37,013 nt of DNA. Source: a bacterium (GTDB lineage: Bacteria; UBP6; UBA1177; JAKLFG01). The position numbers were made by a program, and so were the translations under genes. Below, piece by piece: positions 18,097 to 26,193 of this stretch (the stretch's first letter is position 1; each line of letters opens with the position of its first letter). The stretch is from the NCBI GenBank assembly GCA_022711315.1, contig JAKLFG010000021.1:1-37013 (forward strand), written 5' to 3'. Below the pieces are notes generated by a model that saw only the letters and a list, made by a program, of their open reading frames with translations, was not told the DNA's origin and did not search any database.

Positions 18097-20082
18097 TCAC
18101 GATCCCTTCGGCATATAGAGTGTCACCCGGTTGCGTCCCCCCTCTTTCGACTCGTACAGCGCCTCGTCGGCCGATTTGACGAGGTCCTCGGGGCGCTGGA
18201 CCAGTTCGGGGAACGACGAAACGCCGAAACTCGAGGTGATAGTGAGTTGGTTGCCGTCGGCCGGGACGACCGAACCCTGCACCGTCTCGCGTATCTTCTC
18301 GGCGACCGTGAGCGCCCCCTCCTTGGTGGTGTTGTGCAGGAGAAGCACGAACTCCTCGCCGCCGTAACGCGCCGCGACATCGACCTTGCGGACCGACCGC
18401 TTGATGATGCGCGACAGGAACCGTATCACCTCGTCGCCCGCCTTGTGGCCGTAGCGGTCGTTGACCTTCTTGAAATGGTCTATGTCGAGCATGATTGCCG
18501 ACAGCGGCATGCCGGAACGGGCCGCCTCGCCGGTCATGGTCTCGGTCCGCTCCTGCAGGTAACGCCGGTTGTAAAGCCCGGTCAGGGCGTCGATGTTGGA
18601 GAGGTTCTGCACCGTTTCGTACATTTCGATGTTGTTGAGCGCCGACGACAGGATGCGGCAGAGCAGGAGCAGATCCGATTTGGTCTGGGTATCCACCTCG
18701 CGGTCCGAGTCGAGGAACACCGAGAGCGTCCCCTGCGGCGTCTCGTGGCGTTGGAGCAGGAAGGTGAGCATCTGCGCGTGCCGGTTCAGTTCCGCGAAAG
18801 CCGGTTCGGCGAACAGTTGGTTCTTGTCGCGGCGCCGGTTGATGTCGCGGATCTCGGCCATCTTGCCGACCTTGCCCTCGAGCATCATCGCCTGTATCGT
18901 CGTGGGATCGGTCATGTCGGTGGCGGTGAGCGGCGCCACCTTCTCGAGCGAAAGCGGCGTCCCGTCGTCCTCGAGCCGGTAGATGATGCCCTTGTGCTCG
19001 CCGTCCCGCCACTCGGTGATGAGCACGGTCGCGGCGTCGGGAACGAAGTTGAGCACCGACCACGCCGAGGCGTTGAACAGTTTCTCGCGGCTGAACGAAT
19101 CGAGCATCTCGCGGGCACCGCGGTACAGTTTCTCCTGCCGGCGCCGGTCGGTGAGCACCCGATCGAAGGTCGCCGCCATCCGCAGGAGATCTATCACATC
19201 CTGCCTGATCGGCGCGAAGGTCTCGACGAGCAGTTGCTTATCGCCCTGATAGTCGGCGTCTATCACGATGACATATTCGGGGACGGCGGGCACCCCTTCC
19301 GGATCGAAGAGCCCCACCGGGAAATAGACCCGTTTGTTATACGGCGGGAGAAGCGGCAGGAACTCCTTTTCCTCCAGTATCGAGTGGCACGGGAGCACAC
19401 ACCGGTTCTTGATGGCGAGCAGTATCAGCCCCGTCAGGCGGAACGGCGACGGAGCGCCGACGATGATGCCCTCCTCGCCCCGCAGTTCCACCACTTTCAC
19501 GGCGACCGGCACGCGATCCCAGAGCGTCGTCCGTTCGCAATACTTCATCAAGGCGAGATAGGGATCCTCGACCGCCTGCAACGCGTGATCAAAAACCTCC
19601 GGGGACCGGCGGTCGCCGGAATGCGCCGTACCGCCGCCCCAGAGGTAACGGATGACCTCCTCGCGACTGAACAGGTAGACGGCGCCCGCCGTGAGCAGGA
19701 ACAGCACATAGACGGTCAGGTCGCGCGCCTCCCGCAGAGATCCCGGCAGGGCGAGCGAAAGGGTCGATGCCGCGACATACCAGCCGTAGTGGGCCGGACG
19801 CCGCGCATACACCACCGGGAGCGCCGCGAACAGGAGCGCGATGAGCGGGGAATGGTTGCCCCACCGCAGTATGACGAAATCGGCGACATAGACCGCCGCC
19901 GGGAGAAAGGCGGGCAGAATGAGCGCGATCCGCTCGATGAGGGCGAGGTACAGGTGGAGTACCACGAACAGGCCCCAGACGACTATCTGGACCGAAAGCG
20001 ACTGACGGGAAGAGGAAGATATCGCTATGAAAACGATCGGGATCGCGTAAAGGAACGGAAGGGACCTAATCAACCGCATCAT
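18097..20082 (-). CDS. Membrane diguanylate cyclase with GAF-like region and GGEEF domain
   Basis: 661 residues. Two ATGs in tandem (20082, 20079) lie inside the preceding FtsB-like gene (17-nt overlap), suggesting translational coupling. Five to six hydrophobic helices occupy residues 1-150. A middle region of about 300 residues may include a GAF-like sensor (about 330-485). The GGDEF domain (about 490-655) has [28 protein letters not shown] and an intact GGEEF active site (574-578). An RKVD motif five residues before it matches the allosteric product-inhibition site. It should synthesise cyclic di-GMP from GTP at the inner membrane under feedback control. Targets might include surface polysaccharide or the surface proteins, but that is inference. 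Confidence 0.92.
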   Translation of the reverse strand: MMRLIRSLPFLYAIPIVFIAISSSSRQSLSVQIVVWGLFVVLHLYLALIERIALILPAFLPAAVYVADFVILRWGNHSPLIALLFAALPVVYARRPAHYGWYVAASTLSLALPGSLREARDLTVYVLFLLTAGAVYLFSREEVIRYLWGGGTAHSGDRRSPEVFDHALQAVEDPYLALMKYCERTTLWDRVPVAVKVVELRGEEGIIVGAPSPFRLTGLILLAIKNRCVLPCHSILEEKEFLPLLPPYNKRVYFPVGLFDPEGVPAVPEYVIVIDADYQGDKQLLVETFAPIRQDVIDLLRMAATFDRVLTDRRRQEKLYRGAREMLDSFSREKLFNASAWSVLNFVPDAATVLITEWRDGEHKGIIYRLEDDGTPLSLEKVAPLTATDMTDPTTIQAMMLEGKVGKMAEIRDINRRRDKNQLFAEPAFAELNRHAQMLTFLLQRHETPQGTLSVFLDSDREVDTQTKSDLLLLCRILSSALNNIEMYETVQNLSNIDALTGLYNRRYLQERTETMTGEAARSGMPLSAIMLDIDHFKKVNDRYGHKAGDEVIRFLSRIIKRSVRKVDVAARYGGEEFVLLLHNTTKEGALTVAEKIRETVQGSVVPADGNQLTITSSFGVSSFPELVQRPEDLVKSADEALYESKEGGRNRVTLYMPKGS

Positions 20083-20344
20083 GGAGTATGTACTGATCGG
20101 GGCGCAGCATCTTGTATCTCCGCAGGACGGTCATCTCGCGGGTCTGGCGGTCGCTCTTTATCCGCTCGATGCGCAGTTCGAGTTCGCGCATCCGTTGCTG
20201 CGCGACGGACCGTTCCATCGTCAGTTTCTCTATCACTTCGCGGTTGCGGGTTATCTCACCGCGCAGGCGATGGATATCGACCAGCACCACTCCGGTCATT
20301 ATCAGGAACAGCCCGCCGATAACTAGCAGGTGCCACCGGTTCAT
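20066..20344 (-). CDS. FtsB/DivIC-like septum formation initiator protein
   Basis: 92 residues; ATG at 20344 overlaps the exbD stop (ATGA). There is one N-terminal membrane helix (about 4-24, LLVIGGLFLIMTGVVLV), then a heptad-rich coiled coil (about 28-68) and a C-terminal block ending in REMTVLRRYKMLRPDQYI. The layout and the Arg-x-x-x-x-Leu-x-x-Pro block fit the FtsB/DivIC family, which bridges FtsL and FtsQ in the divisome. Sequence identity to well-known members looks low, so another small coiled-coil membrane protein cannot be excluded. Its stop lies inside the diguanylate cyclase start region. Confidence 0.65.
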   Translation of the reverse strand: MNRWHLLVIGGLFLIMTGVVLVDIHRLRGEITRNREVIEKLTMERSVAQQRMRELELRIERIKSDRQTREMTVLRRYKMLRPDQYILHDAVD

Positions 20345-20754
20345 CGTCTGCTCCTTGTCGCTATGGCGACATTCTTGAAACCGAGTCCGCGCACCGTATC
20401 GAGCACCATCGTCACCCGCCCGTGCGATGCCTCGGCATCCCCTTTTATCACGACAATGTAGCCCTGCCGCTCCGCGGTGTCAATTTTTCCCAGATGCGCC
20501 GCGACCTCTTCGACGGGCATATCGCGGTCACCGACACGGACCGCGCCTGTCGATGGGATCACGATCTCGATGCGGCGGATATGCTCCACCGCGCCGCTCG
20601 CGTTCGCCTCCGGCAGGTTGACCTTGATCCCCGATTCCTGTTTGAAGGAACTGGTGAGCGAGAAGAATATGAGGAGCGTGAACAGGACATCGACGAGCGG
20701 CGCGACATCGATGGCGAAATCGTGCGCCGAAAAGGTCTTGCGAACCCGTATCAT
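20341..20754 (-). CDS. exbD: ExbD/TolR-type biopolymer transport protein
   Basis: 137 residues; ATG at 20754 shares one base with the miaB stop, with an AAGGAGG site inside miaB. A single N-terminal helix carries the conserved proton-pathway aspartate (PLVDVLFTLLIFF, Asp22). It is followed by a periplasmic domain of about 90 residues (VNLPEA, VVIKGDAEASHGRV, VRGLGFKNVAIAT). ExbD/TolR works with an ExbB/TolQ channel to couple proton flow to outer-membrane energisation, envelope constriction or gliding. No ExbB/TolQ gene lies in the window, so its partner must be encoded elsewhere. Its place between miaB and an FtsB-like gene hints at a Tol-like division role, which is inference. Confidence 0.85.
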   Translation of the reverse strand: MIRVRKTFSAHDFAIDVAPLVDVLFTLLIFFSLTSSFKQESGIKVNLPEANASGAVEHIRRIEIVIPSTGAVRVGDRDMPVEEVAAHLGKIDTAERQGYIVVIKGDAEASHGRVTMVLDTVRGLGFKNVAIATRSRR

Positions 20755-22079
20755 CAGCCCTCCTTGACCGCGTCGATCCTGTCGCCCCGCAGGGTATTAT
20801 CGAGCACCTCGGTGATTCGCACCGGCACCAGCGAACCCTCGGCGGGCAGAGGATCGCCGGCCACATGAACGATCTGGTTGTGCTCGCTCCGCCCCATGAC
20901 GGTGCCGCCGCGCGGACTGCGCGATTCTATCAGCACCGTCACGGTCCTGCCGAGGAACCGCCGTCGCACCGCGCCCATCACGGCGCGCTGGACCTGCAAC
21001 AGCCGGTCGAGTCTCGCCGATCTCTCGTCATCCGTCAAGGTTTCGGGCCATCGCGCCGCGACCGTACCGGGCCGGGGGGAGTATTTGAACGCGAACAGCG
21101 TGTCGTAGCACACCGTTTCGATAAGGGAGAGCGTCTCTTCGAATTCGCTTTCGGTCTCTCCGGGGAACCCCACGATGAAGTCACTGGACAGCGAGATATC
21201 GGGACACCGCTCGCGGACCCACGCTATCTTCTCCAGGTACTCTTTCACGCCATACCCCCGGTTCATGAGCGCCAGTATCCGGTCCGATCCCGATTGGGCC
21301 GGCAGGTGCAGATAGGGCATGAGCGATGGTATCTCGGCGAACGCCGTGGCAAGCGCCGGGGTGAGGTCACGCGGGTGGCTCGTGACGAACCGGATGCGGT
21401 CAAGCCCCGCCCGCCCGGCGATAAGATAGAGCAGACCGGTGAAGTCGAGACCGGCGACGGGATCGCGGTAACTGTTGACATTCTGGCCGAGAAGCGTCAC
21501 TTCGCGGATGCCGGCCGCGACCAGCGCGCGGATCTCTTCCAGTATCGTTTCGCCCGTCCGGCTCACCTCGCCGCCGCGCACCGAAGGGACGATGCAGTAA
21601 CTGCAGTGATTGTCGCACCCGTGCATCACCGTGACGAAGGCCGAACGGGCGCCGCGCCACAGCGTATCGTACACCGGCGGGAACAGTTCACGGTCGGTGA
21701 GCGCCGCCGGATCGGTCATGACCACCGGGAATATCCCTCGTTCGGCGGCGTCGGGAATGGCCGCCTCACACCCCGGCCCGAAGACGCCGTCGATGAGCGG
21801 CGACAGCGACGGAAGGTCCGCCCCCAACTGCTGGGCGACGCACCCCATCACGAAGATGCGCATGGCCCCCCGCTCCTTTTCCGCGAGGAAGCGACCGACG
21901 AAACTGAACACCTTCTGGGCCGGTTTCTCCCGCACGCTACAGGTGTTGACGATGAGCAGGTGCGCCTGCTCCGGATCGTCGACCGGCGCCCATCCGCGCG
22001 CCGTCAGAAGCGCGCCGACCCGCTCGGAGTCGTAGACATTCATCTGGCACCCGAAGGTGTGGATGTGAAAGGTCCTCAC
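20754..22079 (-). CDS. miaB: tRNA-2-methylthio-N6-dimethylallyladenosine synthase (MiaB)
   Basis: 441 residues if translation starts at the GTG at 22079, which gives the family-standard N-terminus (VRTFHIHTFGCQMN). No clear ribosome-binding site precedes it; an in-frame ATG at 22136 overlaps the lipoprotein gene and adds a non-conserved extension. The methylthiotransferase N-domain has Cys11, Cys47 (NTCSVREKP) and Cys80 (GCVAQQLG). The radical-SAM cluster is C155-x3-C159-x2-C162. A C-terminal TRAM domain (about 378-438) ends the protein. MiaB adds a methylthio group to i6A37 of tRNAs reading UNN codons, using two iron-sulfur clusters. MtaB or RimO would show other N-terminal motifs. It is a housekeeping gene within an envelope-gene run. 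Confidence 0.95.
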   Translation of the reverse strand: MRTFHIHTFGCQMNVYDSERVGALLTARGWAPVDDPEQAHLLIVNTCSVREKPAQKVFSFVGRFLAEKERGAMRIFVMGCVAQQLGADLPSLSPLIDGVFGPGCEAAIPDAAERGIFPVVMTDPAALTDRELFPPVYDTLWRGARSAFVTVMHGCDNHCSYCIVPSVRGGEVSRTGETILEEIRALVAAGIREVTLLGQNVNSYRDPVAGLDFTGLLYLIAGRAGLDRIRFVTSHPRDLTPALATAFAEIPSLMPYLHLPAQSGSDRILALMNRGYGVKEYLEKIAWVRERCPDISLSSDFIVGFPGETESEFEETLSLIETVCYDTLFAFKYSPRPGTVAARWPETLTDDERSARLDRLLQVQRAVMGAVRRRFLGRTVTVLIESRSPRGGTVMGRSEHNQIVHVAGDPLPAEGSLVPVRITEVLDNTLRGDRIDAVKEG

Positions 22080-22101
22080 CGGAAAGGAGAGAGGGCTGGG
22101 A

Positions 22102-23874
22102 TCAGTCGAGACTGTCGGAGAATCCGCTGATGACATAGATGTACCGGGTCCCGAACAGGAAGGCCTGCCCGAAGTCATTGACCACGGTGGGACCGTCGAG
22201 GAAGTAACCGGAGTTGCTGTTGTCGATGGAGCCGTCGTTGACGCTGGCGCGCGCCGAAGCCGAAAGACCGAAATCGCCGGGGGTACCGGCGGCACGGACC
22301 TCGAGGCTGTATATGTACTGTTCGTTCCGCGCGTCATGATTGCGTTCGATCGATTTGCCGGTGCCGCAGTTGAGCGCGGTGTACTGCACCGTGAAACTGT
22401 CGGGGGAACTGATGGGGACCATCGTCGCGTAGGCGCACCGTATCGCCGTACCGGAGGAAGAGAGCGCCCAGGTCATCCCCTTGGGGTTGGTCAGGTCACC
22501 GGTGCCCCGCAGGATGTAGTTGGCGATGCTGAAGGAAAGCGGCTGGTCGTTGGCGGTCTGCGTGAAGCCGCCCGACGCCGCGACCACGATATCCTCGTTC
22601 GGCCCCTTGTTCGGATCGTCCCATTTCACCCGCGCCGCGCCGAAACCGGCCAGCGAGGTGCAGGAGGTCTGCGCGCCGGTGGTGACGCACTCGACGCCCG
22701 CGACCGTGATCTTCTGGGTGCCGAGATCATCGATGATCTCAGCGAACGCTTCGTCGTTATACCCGATCAATTCCTTGTCCTGATCGGTGTTGATGTATTT
22801 CTTCGCGCCGCCGAACACGAGTATGGCGGGATGCAGGGTCTCCACGCCCTCGTCATCGGTCGTGACCCACGAAACATCTATCATGCCGTGGAGACAGCGA
22901 CCCTGTTCCATCAGTTTCCACGAAGAGGCGCTGCCCTTCTTGTCGACCTTGATGATGTCGCGTGAAGCCGATCCCGAATCGCACCCGCCGCTGATGTATA
23001 CCTCGCCGCCGATGGTGAGGGCGCGGGCATGGGCGCGGTTGGTGAACGAAACTTTCTGTTCGACCGTGTTCTTCTCGGGGTCGAGGAGGTATATCTTGTC
23101 GTTGTAGCCGTCCTGTGTCTTGCCGAACGCGATGACCACCTTGCCGGTCTTCGGCGAAAGAGCTCCTTTGGCATCGGTCGTCTCGAGGAGCGCCGCGACA
23201 TGGTCTTTGACGCCCATCCTGAGCGAGGGGCCGTCGGTCACGGTCAGTTTCGCCATGTCGATGTAATTCGTCCTCGTCAGGTAGGATTCTGATCCGCTGT
23301 CGCGCCAGATCGAACCGCCGGCGAGCACGATACGGCCGTCCTTCAGGACGACGGCGCGGGCCCCGGAGGGGACATCGTCCTCGGTGAAGTAGGTCGAAAG
23401 CGAGGTCTTATCGCTCTGTTCGGACACGACGCGGACGAAATCGCCGGTAAGCCCGAGGAAGATGTTTATCTCATAGTTCTTGGTGTCCTCATACAGGATG
23501 CCTTCGGCGCCGCCGGTCAGTTTCACTTTTTCCTGTGTGTTGGTCACCTTGACGAAGAACCGGTAGTAGCGGTTGCTCCGGAGGGAACTGAAGTCGGAAC
23601 TGCCCGTCAGACCGCCCACCGGAAGCACGCGGGTCTCGTCGAAGACATAGGGGCGCGACAGGTCGTCGGTCGAGAATATCGAGAGTTCCACCGAATCGCC
23701 GTTAACGATGCAGAAGTCGTCGACGAAATCCTCGTACTTCGAGTCCTTCTTGCAGTCGTTGATGAGGTTCTCGGGGAGCTTGAGGGTTATCTTGAAGTTG
23801 CCGGTATCCTGCTGGCCACAGGACCACGCAAGGAACAGGGCGCAAAGAAGGACGGCCGCTCTGGCTATCTTCAT
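22102..23874 (-). CDS. Lipoprotein with Kelch-like beta-propeller repeats
   Basis: 590 residues from the ATG at 23874, with GGAGG upstream; an earlier in-frame start adds 17 residues before the signal peptide. The lipobox AWSC (Cys19) predicts lipidation. Residues 25-150 form a beta-rich N-terminal domain. From about 170 on, repeated blade-like motifs appear (GRIVLAGGS, KVVIAFGK, GEVYISGGC, AILVFGG, IVVAASGG), as in Kelch or galactose-oxidase propellers. Cysteines at 298, 327, 396 and 405 may form disulfides. Such propellers usually bind proteins or sugars; I see no catalytic motif. The gene is 25 nt after the small membrane protein and probably shares its promoter. Two of the six AGCT sites of the window are in this gene. 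Confidence 0.8.
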   Translation of the reverse strand: MKIARAAVLLCALFLAWSCGQQDTGNFKITLKLPENLINDCKKDSKYEDFVDDFCIVNGDSVELSIFSTDDLSRPYVFDETRVLPVGGLTGSSDFSSLRSNRYYRFFVKVTNTQEKVKLTGGAEGILYEDTKNYEINIFLGLTGDFVRVVSEQSDKTSLSTYFTEDDVPSGARAVVLKDGRIVLAGGSIWRDSGSESYLTRTNYIDMAKLTVTDGPSLRMGVKDHVAALLETTDAKGALSPKTGKVVIAFGKTQDGYNDKIYLLDPEKNTVEQKVSFTNRAHARALTIGGEVYISGGCDSGSASRDIIKVDKKGSASSWKLMEQGRCLHGMIDVSWVTTDDEGVETLHPAILVFGGAKKYINTDQDKELIGYNDEAFAEIIDDLGTQKITVAGVECVTTGAQTSCTSLAGFGAARVKWDDPNKGPNEDIVVAASGGFTQTANDQPLSFSIANYILRGTGDLTNPKGMTWALSSSGTAIRCAYATMVPISSPDSFTVQYTALNCGTGKSIERNHDARNEQYIYSLEVRAAGTPGDFGLSASARASVNDGSIDNSNSGYFLDGPTVVNDFGQAFLFGTRYIYVISGFSDSLD

Positions 23875-23899
23875 GGGACTTCCTCCGTTCATATCGCTG

Positions 23900-24232
23900 T
23901 TATTTATTCTCGCTGTTCCAGACAAGGATATTGCCCTGCGGCGGCTCGGTCTTCGTGAGGAAGTAGATACCGGTGCCGGCGCCGGCGATGACCAGTATGC
24001 TCACCGTGGCGATGAACCAGGTCGTCTCATAGAAGGGAACCCGCTTGATCTCGGCCATAGTGGCCTCTTTCTGGTCGTCGTCCTTCGCGTCGGTCTTGCC
24101 TTCGAAGTAGAAGTTCTCGCCGACCTTAAGGTTGACGCCGCCGGGCGCGGAGGGCGACTTGTCCTGCGCGAAAAGAGCAAAAGAGAAAGCGGTCAAAACC
24201 ACCATCGCGACGATCTTCATGCCGTAGTTCAT
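23900..24232 (-). CDS. Small exported single-TM protein, family not recognised
   Basis: 110 residues from the ATG at 24232 (AGGTG upstream; a second ATG four codons later also fits). The signal peptide (about 1-22, cleaved after LFA) is followed by a polar segment with an acidic run (KTDAKDDDQKEATM) and a membrane helix at about 73-92 (WFIATVSILVIAGAGTGIYF). The end, KTEPPQGNI, resembles the C-terminal helix and Pro-Gly tail seen at the end of PEGA-type surface proteins in deltaproteobacteria, here without the PEGA part (from memory, not tested). It is the first gene behind the promoter at 24279-24307 and lies 25 nt before the propeller lipoprotein, with which it may work. Confidence 0.7.
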   Translation of the reverse strand: MNYGMKIVAMVVLTAFSFALFAQDKSPSAPGGVNLKVGENFYFEGKTDAKDDDQKEATMAEIKRVPFYETTWFIATVSILVIAGAGTGIYFLTKTEPPQGNILVWNSENK

Positions 24233-24278
24233 GTCACACCTGCTTTTTTGTCCAGTAATTCACCAAACTTCAGTGGTA

Positions 24279-24307
24279 CCCATAGCATATCGCACGGTAC
24301 GAGTCAA
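24279..24307 (-). promoter_or_regulatory. Putative promoter for the small-protein/lipoprotein/miaB run
   Basis: Reading leftwards, TTGACT (24307-24302) is 17 nt from TATGGG (24284-24279), with TGC immediately before it (extended -10). The leader would be about 40 nt before the ATG at 24232. All genes from here to 15760 are on the same strand with gaps of 25 nt or less or overlaps, so this promoter could drive eight genes. Confidence 0.55.
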
Positions 24308-24334
24308 CAATTTTTTTCAACCGATAGAATATAC

Positions 24335-24350
24335 AAAAAGAGCGGGGCTC
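24335..24350 (-). terminator. Weak candidate intrinsic terminator after the rpoZ pair
   Basis: On the minus strand GAGC-CCC-GCTC is followed by TTTTT (24339-24335), 11 nt after the stop of the gene at 24361. The stem is only 4 bp, so efficiency is doubtful. Confidence 0.3.
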
Positions 24351-24360
24351 GCGTGGCCGG

Positions 24361-24759
24361 TCATTGAGGTTCGGTCATGAGATCGGCCACCAGCCCGCGC
24401 AGGGAGACCGCCTTGAGATCGAACACCGAGAAGAATTTCTTTTCTTGATACAATTCCGTGAACTCCACGATGTTCATCGTCCCGCGCGGCATTGCCGCCG
24501 AGTCGGCCGCGGCGAGTTGGTTGGATATGAGTTTTTTTATCGCCTCTTTGTGCTGTTTCACGATGACGAGCGCGGCGGTCTCGCGGTGTATCGCCTCGGC
24601 CGGAGGGAGCACTCCCTTCACCGAGTGGAATATGCGTCCCTCGAGATAGACAAGCGTCGAGATGGAATTCTTATCCCCGGCGGAGATCACCTCGGTCTGT
24701 ATGTGGAATATCTTGTTCTTGTGCCGTATGTTGGTATTGAAACCGGGGAACAGCGCCAT
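24361..24759 (-). CDS. Conserved hypothetical protein of the FHIQTE type, coupled to rpoZ
   Basis: 132 residues; ATG at 24759 shares its A with the rpoZ stop (TGATG), so translation is coupled. The N-terminus (NTNIRHKNKIFHIQTEVIS, then TLVYLEGRIFHSVKG) resembles a small family I recall from deltaproteobacteria with the consensus 'hkGkvFHVQTED...v.l.y.gG.i...k'. The fold and function are not established. The middle (about 60-85) is a polar helix (AAVIVKQHKEAIKKLI-like). There is no signal peptide, membrane helix or metal motif, so it is probably cytoplasmic. The gene arrangement suggests expression with RNA polymerase omega, which may be incidental. Confidence 0.75.
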   Translation of the reverse strand: MALFPGFNTNIRHKNKIFHIQTEVISAGDKNSISTLVYLEGRIFHSVKGVLPPAEAIHRETAALVIVKQHKEAIKKLISNQLAAADSAAMPRGTMNIVEFTELYQEKKFFSVFDLKAVSLRGLVADLMTEPQ

Positions 24760-25019
24760 CAGTTCTGCGCGCCGCTGTACTTACCGATACGACGACGACG
24801 GAAGTGCGGGCGTTTCGGCTTCGCCTCGACCCGGGCGAGCCCGATCTTGCCGGCGGCCACTTCGCGGAGCGCCACGATCGGTTCCTTGTTCTTTTTGGTG
24901 TTGGGTACCTGCGGGGCCGCCTTTTCCAGCAGTTGCCTCGTCCGTTTGGCCGACAGGATGATGAGTTCCAGTCGATTCGGTATCTTTTCCAGACAATCCT
25001 CTACCGTGACACGCGCCAT
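24759..25019 (-). CDS. rpoZ: DNA-directed RNA polymerase omega subunit
   Basis: 86 residues; ATG at 25019 with GAGGAGG upstream. The N-terminus MARVTVEDCLEKIPNRLELI and the following AKRTRQL...KNKEPIVALREVAAGKI match the omega family, in which this helix-rich core clamps the beta-prime subunit and can contribute to the ppGpp site. The basic C-terminus (KPKRPHFRRRRIGKYS) is an extension beyond the core. A promoter with a good -10 lies 40 nt upstream (25059-25086), divergent from gpsA. Confidence 0.93.
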   Translation of the reverse strand: MARVTVEDCLEKIPNRLELIILSAKRTRQLLEKAAPQVPNTKKNKEPIVALREVAAGKIGLARVEAKPKRPHFRRRRIGKYSGAQN

Positions 25020-25058
25020 GACGCCTCCTCGAATATATCGAAAAACGGTTACGGCGTC

Positions 25059-25086
25059 ATGATAGCGGGAAAAAGCGTTTTTGCAA
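25059..25086 (-). promoter_or_regulatory. Putative rpoZ promoter
   Basis: Reading leftwards, TTGCAA (25086-25081) and TATCAT (25064-25059) are separated by 16 nt (4/6 and 5/6 consensus matches). Transcription would start about 32 nt before the rpoZ ATG. The -35 lies in the left arm of the inverted repeat 25078-25104. Confidence 0.6.
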
Positions 25087-25104
25087 CATTTTTAGTTGCG
25101 AAAA
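25078..25104. repeat. Inverted repeat spanning the two divergent -35 boxes
   Basis: TTTTTGCAAC (25078-25087) and GTTGCGAAAA (25095-25104) form a 10-bp near-perfect inverted repeat with a 7-nt AT spacer (ATTTTTA). Neither strand has the stem-then-T-run order of a good intrinsic terminator for the neighbouring genes. Its centring on both -35 elements suggests an operator for a dimeric regulator, or simply two similar -35 boxes back to back. Confidence 0.5.
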
Positions 25105-25123
25105 AAAAGAGGCCCGTTACACT
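25096..25123 (+). promoter_or_regulatory. Putative gpsA promoter
   Basis: TTGCGA (25096-25101) and TACACT (25118-25123) are separated by 16 nt (4/6 matches each). The leader to the gpsA ATG at 25174 would be about 45 nt. The -35 overlaps the right arm of the inverted repeat shared with the rpoZ promoter. Confidence 0.45.
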
Positions 25124-25173
25124 GGACCCCGTTCCCCGCGGGCCATCCGGTGGAACATTATGGAGGATCGACC

Positions 25174-26193
25174 ATGAACATGCGCATCAGCGTAGTAGGT
25201 GCCGGCAGTTGGGGGACCGTACTGGCGTCGGTACTGGCCGAGAAGAACGCCGATGTCTCCCTGTGGTGCCGCGAGCCCGAACTGGTCGAGGCGATCGACC
25301 GGGACCACGAGAACCCGCTGTTCCTGCCCGGCATACCCATCCATCCGAAGGTGAAGGCGACCGGCGACCTCGATGCGGCGGTGACCAACCGCGACATGAT
25401 CGTCATGGCGACACCGGCCCAGCACATGCGTGCCATCCTTTCAAGCGCCTCGTACCGTTTCCTGCACGGCAGTCAACTGGTCATCGCCTCGAAAGGCATA
25501 GAGAACGGCACGCTCAAACTCATGCATCAGGTGGCCGAGGAGATCATCCCCGAAAGCATGCACCGCAACATATTCGTCCTTTCGGGGCCGACCTTCGCCC
25601 GCGAACTCGGGATGAAGATGCCGACCGCGGCGGTCATCGCCGGACGCTATATCGAAGGCCTCAACGCCGCGCAGGAGTTCTTCTCGCTCCCCTACTTCCG
25701 CGTCTACCGGTCGCCTGATGTGGTCGGGGTCGAGGTCGGCGGCGCGATAAAGAATGTCATCGCCATCGGCGTCGGCATCGTCGAGGGGATGCGACTGGGG
25801 CACAACAGCCAGTCGGCGCTCATGACCCGCGCGATAGCCGAGATCACGCGGCTCGCGGTCAAGATAGGCGCCAACCCCTTCACCATATCGGGTCTGTCGG
25901 GGCTCGGCGACCTGATACTCACCTGCACCGGCGAACTGTCGCGCAACCGGCAGGTCGGCATCCGCATCGGTCATGGCGAGAAACTGCCCGATATCCTTGC
26001 GGGCATGACGATGGTCGCCGAGGGCGTCGCGACAAGCATATCGGCCTACCAACTCGCCCAGCGGATGGAGGTGGCGATGCCCATCGTCGAGACGGTGTAC
26101 CGCGTTCTGCACGAAGGGCTCGATGTGCGCACCGCGATGAGCGCGCTGATGGGACGCAGTCTGAAAGAGGAGATATACGGCTATGGCGACTGA
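25174..26193 (+). CDS. gpsA: Glycerol-3-phosphate dehydrogenase [NAD(P)+]
   Basis: 339 residues from the ATG at 25174 (TGGAGG 8 nt upstream). The nucleotide-binding motif is VVGAGSWGT (7-15). Further family motifs are VIASKGIENG (103-112), LSGPTFARE (136-144), the catalytic lysine in GGAIKN (Lys193) and GLSGLGDLILTCTG. The enzyme reduces dihydroxyacetone phosphate to sn-glycerol 3-phosphate, the backbone for phospholipid synthesis, in the cytoplasm. It overlaps dapB by 11 nt and is the first gene of a three-gene operon. The related lipid gene pgsA lies in the next plus-strand operon at 35729. Length and motifs are standard. Confidence 0.95.
   Translation: MNMRISVVGAGSWGTVLASVLAEKNADVSLWCREPELVEAIDRDHENPLFLPGIPIHPKVKATGDLDAAVTNRDMIVMATPAQHMRAILSSASYRFLHGSQLVIASKGIENGTLKLMHQVAEEIIPESMHRNIFVLSGPTFARELGMKMPTAAVIAGRYIEGLNAAQEFFSLPYFRVYRSPDVVGVEVGGAIKNVIAIGVGIVEGMRLGHNSQSALMTRAIAEITRLAVKIGANPFTISGLSGLGDLILTCTGELSRNRQVGIRIGHGEKLPDILAGMTMVAEGVATSISAYQLAQRMEVAMPIVETVYRVLHEGLDVRTAMSALMGRSLKEEIYGYGD

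Noticed and set aside
20754..22337. Long N-terminal extension of miaB (Ser/Thr/Pro-rich, to 22337)
   Set aside because: It overlaps the 3' end of the lipoprotein gene in another frame and has no similarity to MiaB. The family N-terminus begins at the GTG at 22079.
25078..25104. Inverted repeat as an intrinsic terminator
   Set aside because: It lies between two divergent gene starts, so no gene ends there, and the stem is flanked by A and T runs on both sides without the GC-rich core of a terminator. An operator or paired -35 reading fits better.
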